DNA of 64,000 bases from Ruminococcus sp. (GCA_017416065.1 JAFQDM010000011.1:62001-126000), one strand, 5' to 3'; counted from the stretch's first letter, positions 45,238-54,874 are shown. Translations and numbers: made by a program. Notes: generated by a model from the sequence alone, not told the origin.

Positions 45238-46557
45238 TTATACTATCCTTTCTGATATAAAAGACGAGAGAACCGCTATAGAGCGTTCTGCGTACTTTTC
45301 TCCGCGTAATTTTTTGTCACGCGGACGGTTCTCAAGTTCCGGCAGCAAGCCAAAGCTTGCTCCCATAGGCTGGAATTTTTCTATTGATGAATCCGTAATA
45401 TATTCCGCCAATGCTCCAATCATAGTTTCTTTGGGCAGAACGATAGTATCCTTACCCAAAAATTTATTGGCGGCATTGATTCCGGCCATAAGCCCGGAGG
45501 ATGCCGATTCCATATATCCTTCAACGCCTGTTAGCTGACCGGCAAAGAAGAGGGAAGAATTACATTTTGCAGAATAGTCGGGGTTCAGAACCCTGGGACT
45601 ATCAATGAAAGTGTTTCTGTGCATAACACCAAATCTGACAAATTCTGCGTTTTTAAGTGCAGGGATCAGTCCGAAGACACGTTTTTGCTCAGGAAATTTG
45701 AGGTTTGTCTGAAACCCAACCAAGTTATACATAGTACCCTGAGCGTTTTCTCTGCGAAGCTGCAGACAAGCCCAGGGCCTATGGCCTGTTCTGGGATCAC
45801 GGAGTCCCACGGGCTTCATAGGACCGAAGCGAATTGTATCTTCTCCCCTTTGTGCCATAACCTCAATAGGCATACAGCCCTCGTAAACCTTAGGGTCTGC
45901 AACGTCAAAATCGTGTAGAGGTGCACGTTCAGCATTCACAAGCTCATTGTAAAACACCTCGTATTCTGCTTTGTTAAGAGGGCAATTAATGTAGTCATCG
46001 CCGTCACCCTTATCGTATCGGGATTGGAAGAACGATGTTTCTTTATCAATACTCTCTGCTGTAACAATTGGTGCCGCCGCATCAAAGAAAGACAGCGACT
46101 CACCAAAAAGTGAAATGATGTCTTTACACAAGAGTTCTGAGGTCAGCGGACCGGTTGCAACAACGGTAATGGTATCGTCGGGAAGCTTTGTTATCTCTTC
46201 GGAAATTATCTCGATGTTTTCCTGCTCTTTGATCGCATCTGTGACAAGAGTTGCAAATATATCTCTGTCTACAGCCAATGCGCCTCCTGCAGGTACTGTG
46301 CATTTATCTGCACAGCTCAGCAGAAGCGAGTCGAGCATACGCATTTCTTCTTTGAGAAGTCCTGCGGCAGAGGATACCCGCTGAGCCTTGAGAGAGTTTG
46401 AGCAAACAAGCTCTGCAAATTTATCGCTGTGATGTGCAGGGGATTTTTTATGGGGTTTCATTTCATACAGACGAACCTTTATCCCCCGTTTTGCTATCTG
46501 ATAAGCCGCCTCGCATCCGGCAAGACCGGCTCCTATAACGTTAATGTAGTTATTCAT
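45238..46557 (-). CDS. trmFO: Methylenetetrahydrofolate-tRNA-(uracil-5-)-methyltransferase
   Basis: TrmFO methylates U54 in the T-loop of tRNA using methylene-tetrahydrofolate and FAD. The N-terminal FAD-binding motif is VIGAGLAGCEAAYQIA. Other signatures are MKPHKKSPAH, FAELVCSNSLK, CPLNKAEYE, and the C-terminal GMSFGLLPEL-like GASFGLLPELENRPRDKK. The ATG at 46557 overlaps the topA stop in TAATG; a longer in-frame start inside topA is unlikely. Length is 439 aa. The dprA-topA-trmFO order is classical for Firmicutes. Confidence 0.95.
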   Translation of the reverse strand: MNNYINVIGAGLAGCEAAYQIAKRGIKVRLYEMKPHKKSPAHHSDKFAELVCSNSLKAQRVSSAAGLLKEEMRMLDSLLLSCADKCTVPAGGALAVDRDIFATLVTDAIKEQENIEIISEEITKLPDDTITVVATGPLTSELLCKDIISLFGESLSFFDAAAPIVTAESIDKETSFFQSRYDKGDGDDYINCPLNKAEYEVFYNELVNAERAPLHDFDVADPKVYEGCMPIEVMAQRGEDTIRFGPMKPVGLRDPRTGHRPWACLQLRRENAQGTMYNLVGFQTNLKFPEQKRVFGLIPALKNAEFVRFGVMHRNTFIDSPRVLNPDYSAKCNSSLFFAGQLTGVEGYMESASSGLMAGINAANKFLGKDTIVLPKETMIGALAEYITDSSIEKFQPMGASFGLLPELENRPRDKKLRGEKYAERSIAVLSSFISERIV

Positions 46558-48629
46558 TACTTTTTCTCGTAACCGCAACCCTCTTTTGCACAATAGAGAG
46601 TTGGCTTTTTACCTTTTTTCTTATAAAGAATTTCTCCGCACTGGGGACACTTTTCGTTAGTGGGTTCATTCCATGACATAAAATTACACTTAGGATACGA
46701 TGCACAACCATAGAAGGTCTTGCCTGACTTTGTGCGACGAATGATAACATCGCTGCCGCAATCAGGACATTTCACTCCGATGTTTTCAACGTATCTCTTA
46801 ACATTTTTGCAATCAGGATAACCGGGACAAGCAATAAACTTGCCGAATCTGCCCACTTTGATAACCATTTTCTGTCCGCATTTTTCGCAGATGATATCAG
46901 TTTCATCTTCTTTCAGGCGGATCTTGACGCCTTCCATATCAACTTTTGCTTTTTTGAGCGTTTTCTCAAAATCGGAATAGAACTGAGAAAGGAGGTCCTT
47001 CCACTCAACGTTTCCGCTTTCCACCGTATCAAGATCCTGCTCCATCTGAGCAGTAAACTTAACGTTTACTATTTTGGGGAAGCGTTCCTTCATAAGCTGA
47101 GCCATGGCTTCTCCAAGCTCTGAGGGATGCAAAAGCTTACCCACGCGCTTTACGTACTCACGGTTTACAATGGTTGAGATTGTAGCTGCATAGGTAGAAG
47201 GTCTTCCGATTCCGAATTCTTCCAGAGCTTTAATAAGAGAAGCTTCCGTAAATCTTGAAGGAGGCTGCGTGAAATGCTGATTGCCAAGCAGTTCCTTAAG
47301 CTTAAGGAGCGTACCCTTTTCTACGGAAGGAAGCGCATTCTCCTTTGCCTCTTCCTCGTCCTTAGACTCAACATACAGCTGTGTGAATCCGTCAAAATCC
47401 ACGCGGTAACCGTTTGCTTTGAAGATATAACCATTTGCTTCTATGTCGATCTGAGTGGTCTTTTGGATGCAATCAGCCATCTGAGAAGCGGTAAAGCGCT
47501 CCCAGATAAGCTTATACAGTTTATATTGATCTGTTGTAAGATTAGATTTAACTCTGTCCGGGGTAAGCATAACCGAGGTGGGTCTGATTGCTTCGTGGCC
47601 ATCCTGTGCATTGGAACGGGATTTAAACACTCTGGGCTTTGAGGGCAAGTATGCATCCCCAAAGGTTGACTTGATGTATGATGCCGCCTCATTCATAGCA
47701 TCGGCAGAAATACGAAGCGAGTCAGTTCTCATATATGTTATAAGACCAGTGGGGCCGATCTCGTCTATGTCTATACCTTCATAAAGCTCCTGAGCAACAC
47801 GCATTGTGCGTCTTGACTGAAAGCCGAGCTTTCTGGAGGCTTCCTGCTGAAGTGTGGAGGTGATAAACGGAGGCGCAGGAGATTTCTTTCTTGTGCCGGT
47901 CTTAACCTTGGAAACAGTGTACTCTGCTCCCTCAAGGTCTGAAAGGATCTTATCTGCATCTTCCTTGCAGGAAAGCTCTATCTTACCGTCTGCGTTACCG
48001 TAAAGGAAAGCGGAAAAAACTTTTCTGCTGCCCTTGGGAGAAAACTTTGCATCAACGCTCCAATACTCCACAGGGTTAAATTCACGGATCTCGTTTTCTC
48101 TGTCAACGATAATGCGCACAGCAACGGACTGAACTCTGCCGGCAGAAAGTCCTCTGCGGATCTTCTGAGAAACAAAGGGGCTGAGTTTATATCCCACAAG
48201 TCTGTCAAGAATTCTGCGTGCCTGCTGAGCATTAACCAGATCAAGATTGATGGCTCTGGGTGAGCTCATACCATTTTCTACGCCGTATTTTGTGATCTCA
48301 TTGAACTCCACTCTGTTTGCATCGGAAAGATCAAGATTGAGTATATATGCCAAATGCCAGGATATTGCCTCACCTTCGCGGTCAGGGTCAGTTGCAAGAT
48401 AAACTGCATCAGAATTTTTTGCTTGTTCTATCAGCTCATCAACCAGCTTTTCCTTGCCTTTGATGATCTCATATCTCGGATTAAAATTGTTGTTGATATC
48501 TACACTAAGTCTTGCCTGAGGCAAGTCGCGGACATGGCCCATAGAAGCAATTACTTCATAGTCCTTGCCCAGATACTTCTTAATGGTTTTCGCCTTAGCA
48601 GGAGACTCAACGATTACGAGTTTAGACAT
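46557..48629 (-). CDS. topA: DNA topoisomerase I
   Basis: TopA relaxes negative supercoils. The toprim domain starts at VIVESPAKAKTIKKYLG and includes LATDPDREGEAISWHL. The active-site Tyr is in GLITYMRTDS. The C-terminus carries three four-Cys zinc ribbons (from about 585: CEKCGQ/CPGYPDC, CPDCGS/CASYPKC, CPQCGE/CAKEGC). Length is 690 aa. TTGGAGGT precedes the ATG. It lies between dprA and trmFO. Confidence 0.97.
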   Translation of the reverse strand: MSKLVIVESPAKAKTIKKYLGKDYEVIASMGHVRDLPQARLSVDINNNFNPRYEIIKGKEKLVDELIEQAKNSDAVYLATDPDREGEAISWHLAYILNLDLSDANRVEFNEITKYGVENGMSSPRAINLDLVNAQQARRILDRLVGYKLSPFVSQKIRRGLSAGRVQSVAVRIIVDRENEIREFNPVEYWSVDAKFSPKGSRKVFSAFLYGNADGKIELSCKEDADKILSDLEGAEYTVSKVKTGTRKKSPAPPFITSTLQQEASRKLGFQSRRTMRVAQELYEGIDIDEIGPTGLITYMRTDSLRISADAMNEAASYIKSTFGDAYLPSKPRVFKSRSNAQDGHEAIRPTSVMLTPDRVKSNLTTDQYKLYKLIWERFTASQMADCIQKTTQIDIEANGYIFKANGYRVDFDGFTQLYVESKDEEEAKENALPSVEKGTLLKLKELLGNQHFTQPPSRFTEASLIKALEEFGIGRPSTYAATISTIVNREYVKRVGKLLHPSELGEAMAQLMKERFPKIVNVKFTAQMEQDLDTVESGNVEWKDLLSQFYSDFEKTLKKAKVDMEGVKIRLKEDETDIICEKCGQKMVIKVGRFGKFIACPGYPDCKNVKRYVENIGVKCPDCGSDVIIRRTKSGKTFYGCASYPKCNFMSWNEPTNEKCPQCGEILYKKKGKKPTLYCAKEGCGYEKK

Positions 48630-48642
48630 AATATACCTCCAA

Positions 48643-49815
48643 TTATTTTATAGCGTAATTTCTGCCCTCTGTGTTGACTATAAGGTCGTTCATCTCAAGA
48701 ACAGAAAGAATTCTCAATACTTTGTAAATCGGGATGCCTGAGGTTTCTGCAATAGTATCAATATGCATTGGCTCAAGTCCCAATATGTAATACACTTGCC
48801 TTTCTTCGTCTGTCAAAGAATCTGAATCTTTGTGAGTAGGCACAGGTATGTTTTTGCTTAAAACTGATGAGTTGTGAAGCTTTGAAGGAACACTTTTAAT
48901 TATATCATCAGGAAAATGATGCTTATTATCGGATTTATTGCTTACTCCTCTATAAAATTCAATTACATCTTTATAGGATGTAACGGGAATTGCACCATCT
49001 TTGATAAGAGCATTCGTACCCTCGGAATAAGGAGAATCTACGTTACCCATTACTGAAAATACGTCTTTATTCTGAGAAAGTGCAAGATTGACGGTTATCA
49101 TAGACCCGCTTGCCTTAGGTGCTTCTACAACAATAAGCCCTTGTGACAAGCCTGAAATGATACGGTTTCTTTGAGGAAAATTGCGAGCAGACGCAGAAGT
49201 GCCCGGTGGATACTCGGAAATTACAGCACCCTTTGATGCGATCTGAGTACGCATGGCTTTATTTTCCCTGAGATAATCAAAATCAATACCGCATCCGAGA
49301 ACACAAACGGTAATTCCGTCTGATTGCAAAACTCCGCGATGCGCAGCACAATCTATTCCCAATGCTCCTCCGCTTACCACAACAAAGCCTTCAGAGGATA
49401 AGTTCGCACCTAACTCAAAGGCTGTGCGTATGCCGTACAGAGTAGCCTTTCTTGTGCCGATTACAGAAATTGTATCCAAATTATCTGTATCCGGCATTTT
49501 GCCGTGAACATAAAGAACTGCAGGCGGATCTTCAATGCAAAGAAGTGAACGAGGATACGCATCCTCTGAGATATCCAGGATGTCATAACCTAACTTGTCG
49601 CATTTATTTATAATTTCATCAGCCGCAGAAATATGCGTATTGCAAAGCTTTGCGATCTCGTTATCCGTAAAGATTCCGCAGTATCTCAGCTGCATTTCTC
49701 CGCCGTCATATAATTCTTTTATGTTATTGTAAAGGGAAAGAATCCTCTTAGCCTTGGGACTTGCAAAACCTATTCCATGAGCAAGCCATATCCAATAACG
49801 GGTCAACTCATTCAT
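48643..49815 (-). CDS. dprA: DNA processing protein DprA
   Basis: DprA loads RecA onto incoming single-stranded DNA during transformation; it is also found in species not known to be competent. The Rossmann core has VIGTRKATLYGIRTA, VVSGGALGIDCAAHRG, VLGCGIDFDYLREN, SEYPPGT and FPQRNRIISGLSQG. A C-terminal winged-helix domain (about 325-390) follows. I use the ATG at 49815, which overlaps the preceding stop in ATGA. The length is 390 aa. Confidence 0.94.
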   Translation of the reverse strand: MNELTRYWIWLAHGIGFASPKAKRILSLYNNIKELYDGGEMQLRYCGIFTDNEIAKLCNTHISAADEIINKCDKLGYDILDISEDAYPRSLLCIEDPPAVLYVHGKMPDTDNLDTISVIGTRKATLYGIRTAFELGANLSSEGFVVVSGGALGIDCAAHRGVLQSDGITVCVLGCGIDFDYLRENKAMRTQIASKGAVISEYPPGTSASARNFPQRNRIISGLSQGLIVVEAPKASGSMITVNLALSQNKDVFSVMGNVDSPYSEGTNALIKDGAIPVTSYKDVIEFYRGVSNKSDNKHHFPDDIIKSVPSKLHNSSVLSKNIPVPTHKDSDSLTDEERQVYYILGLEPMHIDTIAETSGIPIYKVLRILSVLEMNDLIVNTEGRNYAIK

Positions 49816-50588
49816 TTTATCATTTCCCACATAAGAATTCCTGCGGCTATTGAAGCATTCAGGGATTCTGCATTATTACACATTTTAATAGTAACTTTAT
49901 TGCTGCATGCCTTAACAGTCTCGTCCGTAAGTCCGTTACCTTCGTTGCCGATTGCAACCAAAGCCGTTCCGCTAAAATCAGCAGTTGCAACATTATCTGC
50001 ATTGCGAACCACCGCAGCGTAAGATCTGCCCTTGCTGTTAAAATTGCGGATAAACTCAGGGGCACTGTCAATAATCAGGAAGGGTACTCTGAACAAAGCT
50101 CCCATTGCTCCTCTGCAGACCTTTGGGCTGTACACATCGCAGCAATCCTTTGTCATTATAACGCCGTTTATCCCCAGCGCATCAGCAGTTCTTAAAACTG
50201 TGCCGAGGTTACTGGGGTCCTGAACGTTTTCAAGCAATATATACTTATTATTAATTGTATCTAAATCAATATTATTGTCAAGAGTTTTTATTACACAAAT
50301 CACTCCCTGAGGAGTTTTTGTTTCGCAAGCGGCAGCAATTGCCTTATCACTTACCAGGTAAACTTCATCTGCACATTCAAAAAGATCTGCAAGCTCTGTT
50401 TTGTGCTTATCAATGGCGGTCTGAGTGACAAGTAATGACTCTACACAAGCACCACTCAGGGCCGCTTCAACGCATACCCGAAGGCCCTCTGAAACAAATC
50501 GACCCTCTTCCCTTCTGAATTTTGCACTTGTCTGAAGCTTTGCTATATATTTAATTAACTTATTGTCTTTACTGCTGATTTCTTTCAT
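49812..50588 (-). CDS. SpoU/TrmH family RNA 2'-O-ribose methyltransferase
   Basis: A 258-aa SPOUT methyltransferase that methylates ribose in rRNA or tRNA. The N-terminal substrate-binding domain (about 1-95) begins EISSKDNKLIKYIAKLQ. The three SpoU motifs are visible: ENVQDPSNLGTVLRTADALG, ALVAIGNEGNGL and AESLNASIAAGILMWE. It resembles RlmB/YsgA-type enzymes; which site it modifies is not shown by sequence. AGGATG precedes the ATG. It follows the rplT terminator and starts the dprA-topA run. Confidence 0.9.
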   Translation of the reverse strand: MKEISSKDNKLIKYIAKLQTSAKFRREEGRFVSEGLRVCVEAALSGACVESLLVTQTAIDKHKTELADLFECADEVYLVSDKAIAAACETKTPQGVICVIKTLDNNIDLDTINNKYILLENVQDPSNLGTVLRTADALGINGVIMTKDCCDVYSPKVCRGAMGALFRVPFLIIDSAPEFIRNFNSKGRSYAAVVRNADNVATADFSGTALVAIGNEGNGLTDETVKACSNKVTIKMCNNAESLNASIAAGILMWEMIK

Positions 50589-50616
50589 ACTACATCCTGC
50601 GCTTTAAATAATTAAA

Positions 50617-50647
50617 AACTGCGTCCGGAACAAATCCGGGCGCAGTT
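50617..50647 (-). terminator. Terminator after rplT
   Basis: AACTGCGCCCGGA and TCCGGACGCAGTT pair on the minus strand with a short loop, followed by TTTAATT. It ends the infC-rpmI-rplT unit. Confidence 0.85.
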
Positions 50648-50655
50648 ACAGATTT

Positions 50656-51006
50656 TTATTTGGATACAACCTGCTCAACGAGCTTTGTGAATGCTGCAGC
50701 ATCAGATACTGCGATCTCAGCAAGCATCTTACGGTTAAGAGTGATGTTTGCCTTCTTGAGACCATTCATAAATGTTGAATAGTTTGTGCCGTTGAGCTTG
50801 CAAGCTGCAGAAATACGTGTGATCCAAAGACGACGGAAGTCTCTCTTTCTCTGCTTTCTGCCGATGTATGCATAGTTGCCGGACTTCATAACGGCCTGTT
50901 TTGCCATCTTGAAATGTCTGCTCTTTGCACCATAGTAGCCCTTAGCAAGCTTTAATACTTTGTTTCTTCTTTTGCGAGTCATCATCGCGCCTTTTACTCT
51001 TGCCAT
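50656..51006 (-). CDS. rplT: 50S ribosomal protein L20
   Basis: L20 is an early-assembly protein of the 50S subunit and the known autoregulator of infC-rpmI-rplT operons. The 116-aa sequence shows [23 protein letters not shown]-type N-terminus, [11 protein letters not shown], and [18 protein letters not shown]-like site precedes the ATG. It is the last gene of the operon and is followed by a terminator. Confidence 0.97.
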   Translation of the reverse strand: MARVKGAMMTRKRRNKVLKLAKGYYGAKSRHFKMAKQAVMKSGNYAYIGRKQRKRDFRRLWITRISAACKLNGTNYSTFMNGLKKANITLNRKMLAEIAVSDAAAFTKLVEQVVSK

Positions 51007-51036
51007 TGTATGTTACCTCCGAATAGTTGATGTTAA

Positions 51037-51234
51037 TTACTTGTAAGGAATAAGACGCTTTGCCTGACGTGCATTTGTTACATCAGTAACAGCTGTCTTA
51101 CGAAGACCTCTCTTACGCTTTGTGGTCTTCTTGTTAAGGATGTGGCTCTTGTTAGCATGAGCACGGATGACCTTACCGTTCTTGGAAAGCTTAAAACGCT
51201 TTTTTGCACCGCTGTGTGTTTTAATTTTAGGCAT
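51037..51234 (-). CDS. rpmI: 50S ribosomal protein L35
   Basis: The 65-aa protein begins [20 protein letters not shown] and ends AKRLIPYK, the standard L35 sequence. The ATG at 51234 has GGGAGG upstream. A longer open frame in the same phase runs into infC and is not used. It lies between infC and rplT. Confidence 0.97.
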   Translation of the reverse strand: MPKIKTHSGAKKRFKLSKNGKVIRAHANKSHILNKKTTKRKRGLRKTAVTDVTNARQAKRLIPYK

Positions 51235-51251
51235 GTTAAAAATCCTCCCTG

Positions 51252-51779
51252 TTATGATTTTACCGGTTTTGGAGCTAAGAACATAAGCATATTGCGACCT
51301 TCGAGCTTTGCAGGCTTTTCTATGTTGGAAACCTCGCTGCAACCCTCAGCAAAACGCTCCATTAAGTCGTATCCGTACTGAGAATGACCCATTTCCCTTC
51401 CTCTGAAGCGGATGGAAACCTTTACCTTGTCACCTTTGGATAAGAACTTGATTGCAGCATTACGCTTGGTCTCAAAATCGTGTGTGTCGATATTAAGTGA
51501 AAGCTGAACCTCTTTGATGTTGATAACCTTCTGGTTCTTGCGAGCCTCTTTCTCACGCTTTGCTTGCTCGAAGCGGTACTTGCCGTAGTCCATGATCTTT
51601 GCCACAGGAGGCTGAGCCTGAGCAGCAATGAGAACCAAGTCAAGATTTTGCTCGATTGCAAGATTCTGAGCTTTGTCAGTAGGCATGATGCCAAGCTGAG
51701 AACCATCGGAACCGATTACTCTGAGTTCATCGCATCTGATATCCTCATTAATGAGGGTTTCTTTCTCTTTCTTGCTAAT
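51252..51779 (-). CDS. infC: Translation initiation factor IF-3, AUU start
   Basis: IF-3 checks start-codon selection and keeps ribosomal subunits apart. The sequence from [14 protein letters not shown] through [21 protein letters not shown] to the C-terminal [12 protein letters not shown] domain is clear. The start is ATT at 51779, nine bases after GGAGG, in front of [12 protein letters not shown]. An AUU start is the well-known way IF-3 controls its own synthesis. An ATG 28 codons upstream would translate the leader hairpin and is not real. Length is 175 aa. Confidence 0.96.
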   Translation of the reverse strand: MSKKEKETLINEDIRCDELRVIGSDGSQLGIMPTDKAQNLAIEQNLDLVLIAAQAQPPVAKIMDYGKYRFEQAKREKEARKNQKVINIKEVQLSLNIDTHDFETKRNAAIKFLSKGDKVKVSIRFRGREMGHSQYGYDLMERFAEGCSEVSNIEKPAKLEGRNMLMFLAPKPVKS

Positions 51780-51942
51780 GTTAAAGCACCTCCAAAAATA
51801 ATGTAAAAATAATGCGGACAGAAAGCTTCCGTCCGCATTAACAATACTACAAAAATAACACAAAATGTGATATTAACTGAAATATTGACCCGTGCAGACG
51901 ACACCCCACAGGTGAAAGCTCTATGCCTTGCTTTATTGTACA
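51780..51942 (-). promoter_or_regulatory. infC operon leader with transcription attenuator
   Basis: About 160 bases lie between the promoter and the infC start. The end near infC is an intrinsic terminator: TAATGCGGAC and GTCCGCATTA pair perfectly (51810-51840), followed by TTTTTACATTATTTTT on the minus strand. The terminator ends just before the infC ribosome binding site. In B. subtilis this operon is controlled by L20 binding its leader and favouring such a terminator. The same control is likely here, but I infer it from position and structure. Confidence 0.75.
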
Positions 51943-51948
51943 AGTGGA

Positions 51949-51977
51949 ATTATAACCTTTGTTTCTGTATTTGTCAA
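51949..51977 (-). promoter_or_regulatory. Promoter for infC-rpmI-rplT
   Basis: On the minus strand TTGACA (51972-51977) and TATAAT (51949-51954) are 17 bases apart, a full consensus sigma-A promoter. It is back to back with the promoter of the CPBP protease gene. Confidence 0.9.
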
Positions 51978-52004
51978 GCGTTTTTTCTAATTTTTCCATT
52001 AATA

Positions 52005-52033
52005 TTGAAAATCCATAATAAAAATGATATAAT
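52005..52033 (+). promoter_or_regulatory. Promoter for the CPBP gene and tadA
   Basis: On the plus strand TTGAAA (52005-52010) and TATAAT (52028-52033) are 17 bases apart, about 30 bases before the start codon. It is divergent from the infC promoter, with 28 bases between the two -35 boxes. Confidence 0.8.
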
Positions 52034-52064
52034 CAGAAAAAATCACATTATCGGAGATATGCAT

Positions 52065-53111
52065 ATGTATAATAATGACGCCTATACAGCACCCGCTTTT
52101 GTATATACGGCTGATAGCATCCATAAGATGCAAGAAACACAAAAATTGAAGAGCAGAAGCAATTACGTAGGAATTATGATCTTGATTTCTACGTTTGTAT
52201 TTATAACTCTGTCTTATGCGGCTGCATATTTTTATGGGATAACCTACGGAACCGAGTTTTTTCACCCTTCTGTATTTTCAACCGAAGCTTACGATTCAAT
52301 ACTGCTGAATGTACTGACGGGATTCTGTAATATAGCAGCAATCGGAATATGCGGCGCTGTGTTCATAAGAAACCTAAGAACGGATGATCCGAATAATCTT
52401 CCCTTCGAAAGAATCAGCGTTAAGAAACTGATCGCATTATGCATTATAGGTTTTTCCGTTTGTAACTTGTCAAACTATATGACAGGTCTGTTTATGGATA
52501 CTGCCTATTCCTTCGGAATTGATCTTAATATTGATACCCTCACTTTTGACAGTAATTCTGCAGCAGAGATTATCGTTTACATTCTTTCGGTGGCTGTAGT
52601 GCCTGCTTTTTCCGAAGAGTTATTGTTCAGAGGTGCCATTCTCTCTGCACTCAGGAAACACGGTGATGGAATTGCCGTGTTTGTTTCCTCTCTGTTCTTT
52701 GGAGTTTTTCACGGAAATTTCATACAATTCCCCTTTGCTTTTATTGTAGGATTAGTACTCAGCACCTCAGTTGTTTACACAAACTCGCTTTTACCTGCAA
52801 TTCTGATACATTTTATCAACAACAGTTTCAGCGTTATTTGTGATGTGGTTTATACAAATACAGAAAGCTGGAATTTAAACGAAGAAATTGTTAATCTCAG
52901 CATATATGCTTTTGTCATTATAACAGCAATCATCGCCTTGATCTCATTAATTAAGTTTTCCCGTAAGGATAAAAATTTCCTTAGATTAAAGCCTTATGAA
53001 GGAATTCTGGATAAAAAAGATGTTAAAAGAACCATTCTTACCAGTCCTGCACTGATCATTGCATTTATGCTTTTGTTAACAGAATCCGTATTTAATCACA
53101 TAAGTGTATAA
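52065..53111 (+). CDS. CPBP family intramembrane metalloprotease
   Basis: A polytopic membrane protein of the CPBP/Abi family (Rce1-like). About eight hydrophobic segments are visible. The three conserved motifs are FSEELLFRG (Glu-Glu and Arg), FGVFHGNF (His) and HFINNSF (His and Asn). Family members include proteases and bacteriocin-immunity proteins; the substrate here is unknown. The ATG at 52065 has GGAG eight bases upstream; the ATG six bases earlier is too close to that site. Length is 348 aa. tadA follows after 13 bases. Confidence 0.88.
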   Translation: MYNNDAYTAPAFVYTADSIHKMQETQKLKSRSNYVGIMILISTFVFITLSYAAAYFYGITYGTEFFHPSVFSTEAYDSILLNVLTGFCNIAAIGICGAVFIRNLRTDDPNNLPFERISVKKLIALCIIGFSVCNLSNYMTGLFMDTAYSFGIDLNIDTLTFDSNSAAEIIVYILSVAVVPAFSEELLFRGAILSALRKHGDGIAVFVSSLFFGVFHGNFIQFPFAFIVGLVLSTSVVYTNSLLPAILIHFINNSFSVICDVVYTNTESWNLNEEIVNLSIYAFVIITAIIALISLIKFSRKDKNFLRLKPYEGILDKKDVKRTILTSPALIIAFMLLLTESVFNHISV

Positions 53112-53124
53112 ACGAGGATTCCCT

Positions 53125-53577
53125 ATGGACAGATACGATTATATGAAGGAAGCCCTCACGCTTGCAAAGAAGGCAGCAGAAGAAGGCGAAGTGCCTGTTG
53201 GGTGCGTAATAGTCAAGGATGGCTCTATAATTGCCTGCGGCAGAAACAGGACCCTTGAAAACAATTGTGCAATTAACCACGCAGAGATCGATGCCATAAA
53301 AAACGCATCAGAGCATCTTGGATGTGAGAATTTATCAGAATGTGATCTGTATGTTACATTAGAGCCATGCCCTATGTGTGCCGGAGCTATTATCAACTCC
53401 AAAATACGCAAGGTAGTGTTTGGGGCATTTGATTTGAATTACGGTGCCTGCGGATCAGTTATTGATCTGTTTCAGACTCCAAACATTCACAGACCTGAAT
53501 GTTACGGTGGAATAATGGAAGATGAGTGCAGCGATTTACTGACAGAATTCTTTAAAAAAATAAGAACGAGCAAATAA
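53125..53577 (+). CDS. tadA: tRNA-specific adenosine deaminase
   Basis: TadA converts A34 to inosine in tRNA-Arg(ACG). The zinc ligands are in NHAEIDAI (His, with the catalytic Glu) and PCPMCAGAI (two Cys). Length is 150 aa from the ATG at 53125, which has GAGG seven to eight bases upstream; an earlier in-frame ATG lies inside the previous gene. It follows the CPBP gene and ends at a terminator. Confidence 0.95.
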   Translation: MDRYDYMKEALTLAKKAAEEGEVPVGCVIVKDGSIIACGRNRTLENNCAINHAEIDAIKNASEHLGCENLSECDLYVTLEPCPMCAGAIINSKIRKVVFGAFDLNYGACGSVIDLFQTPNIHRPECYGGIMEDECSDLLTEFFKKIRTSK

Positions 53578-53580
53578 AGT

Positions 53581-53618
53581 AACGGAGCGTAGTCTGCAAG
53601 GATCACGCTCCGTTTTAT
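53581..53618 (+). terminator. Terminator between tadA and the gamma-lyase-like gene
   Basis: AACGGAGCGT and ACGCTCCGTT pair across a 14-base loop, followed on the plus strand by TTATTATTT. It lies between convergent genes. The T run is clear for tadA and weak for the minus-strand gene. Confidence 0.8.
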
Positions 53619-54874
53619 TATTTCATATTCATTACTCTCTGTGCCGCAAGCATAATTCCCAGCTTGCCTGCGTCAAAATCGTGAGCACCCTGTAACCATA
53701 CAGCGTACGGAGGACGAAGTGGAGCATCACAAGAAAGTTCAATGGAGGAGCCCAAGGTGAAAGATCCGGATGCCATAACGACCTTGCAATCGTATCCCGG
53801 CATATCCGAAGGTTCGGGCACAACAAAGCTGTCAACGGGAGATGCAGCCTGTATGCCACGGCAGAACTCAACGAGCTCCTGATCTGAAGCAAGCTTCAGG
53901 ACCTGAATTATATCTCCTCTTACTTCGTTATATTTGGGTGTAACTTCATAGCCCAAAAGCTCAAAAAGCGCTGCAGAAAACACTGCTGTCTTCAAAGCCT
54001 CTCCGGTTATATGAGGAGCGTTATAAGCACCCAGAAACATTTCTCTGACCGTATCAAGAGTTGCACCCAGTTCTTTGCCTGTGCCGGGAGTAGTAAGACG
54101 AAATGCCGCCTGCTCAACAAGATCTCGTCTGCCTGAAATATATCCGCCGGTACGTGCAATTGCACCGCCCGGATTTTTTATCATTGAACCTGCCATAAGG
54201 TCAACACCGCAATTGTGAGGAGATTCAAGTTCAACAAACTCTCCGTAGCAATTATCAAGCATTATTACAGAATCGGGAGAAACTCTCCTTGTAAGCTGAC
54301 AGACTTTTTTTATATCATCATACAACAGAGAAGGTCTCAGCTCATAACCACGGGACCTCTGGATATAAACCATTTTTGGCTTACTCTTCAATTTTACTTC
54401 AATTGCTTCAAAGTCCAGAGTGCCGTCTGATTTCAGATCTACCTCATCGTATTTTACTCCAAAATCTTTAAGCGAGCCTGAATAATCTGAGTTTATACCG
54501 ATCGTACCGCGGATGGTATCATATGGAGTTGAAGCCACACTGAGCATTGTATCTCCGGGTCTGAGCACAGCGAAAAGAGCTACACAAAGAGCATGGGTAC
54601 CGCTTACAAAATTATGACGAACAAGAGCATCCTCTGCATCAAACACATAGGAATAAACCGCGTCCAGAGCATCTCTGCCTCTATCGTCGTAACCATAGCC
54701 GCTACTGCCGCCAAACATAGATTCACTTACTCTTGCCTCCTGAAAGGCCTTAAGCATTTTGATCTGATTATACTCACGAATTGAATCTATGCGTTCAAAT
54801 TGCTCGCGGCACAGCTTGAGTGCCTCATCTGCTGCTGTTCTGATTGAATAATTGACGCTGAAAAAACGGTGCAT
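53618..54874 (-). CDS. Methionine gamma-lyase family protein (YnbB-like PLP enzyme)
   Basis: A 418-aa PLP enzyme of the group annotated as methionine gamma-lyase or aluminium-resistance protein. SGTHALCVALFAVLRPGD binds the cofactor and GSMIKNPGGAIARTGGYI holds the PLP lysine. The tyrosine-containing GGSSGYGYDDRGRDALD is characteristic. The real reaction of this subgroup is not firmly known. The ATG at 54874 starts MHRFFSVNYSIR, nine bases after the GNAT stop; the longer frame upstream lies inside that gene. In B. subtilis ynbB is next to other housekeeping genes. Confidence 0.85.
   Translation of the reverse strand: MHRFFSVNYSIRTAADEALKLCREQFERIDSIREYNQIKMLKAFQEARVSESMFGGSSGYGYDDRGRDALDAVYSYVFDAEDALVRHNFVSGTHALCVALFAVLRPGDTMLSVASTPYDTIRGTIGINSDYSGSLKDFGVKYDEVDLKSDGTLDFEAIEVKLKSKPKMVYIQRSRGYELRPSLLYDDIKKVCQLTRRVSPDSVIMLDNCYGEFVELESPHNCGVDLMAGSMIKNPGGAIARTGGYISGRRDLVEQAAFRLTTPGTGKELGATLDTVREMFLGAYNAPHITGEALKTAVFSAALFELLGYEVTPKYNEVRGDIIQVLKLASDQELVEFCRGIQAASPVDSFVVPEPSDMPGYDCKVVMASGSFTLGSSIELSCDAPLRPPYAVWLQGAHDFDAGKLGIMLAAQRVMNMK

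Noticed and set aside
51780-51863. ATG-started N-terminal extension of infC
   Set aside because: It would translate through the attenuator hairpin; the ATT at 51779 has the ribosome binding site and gives the normal IF-3 length.
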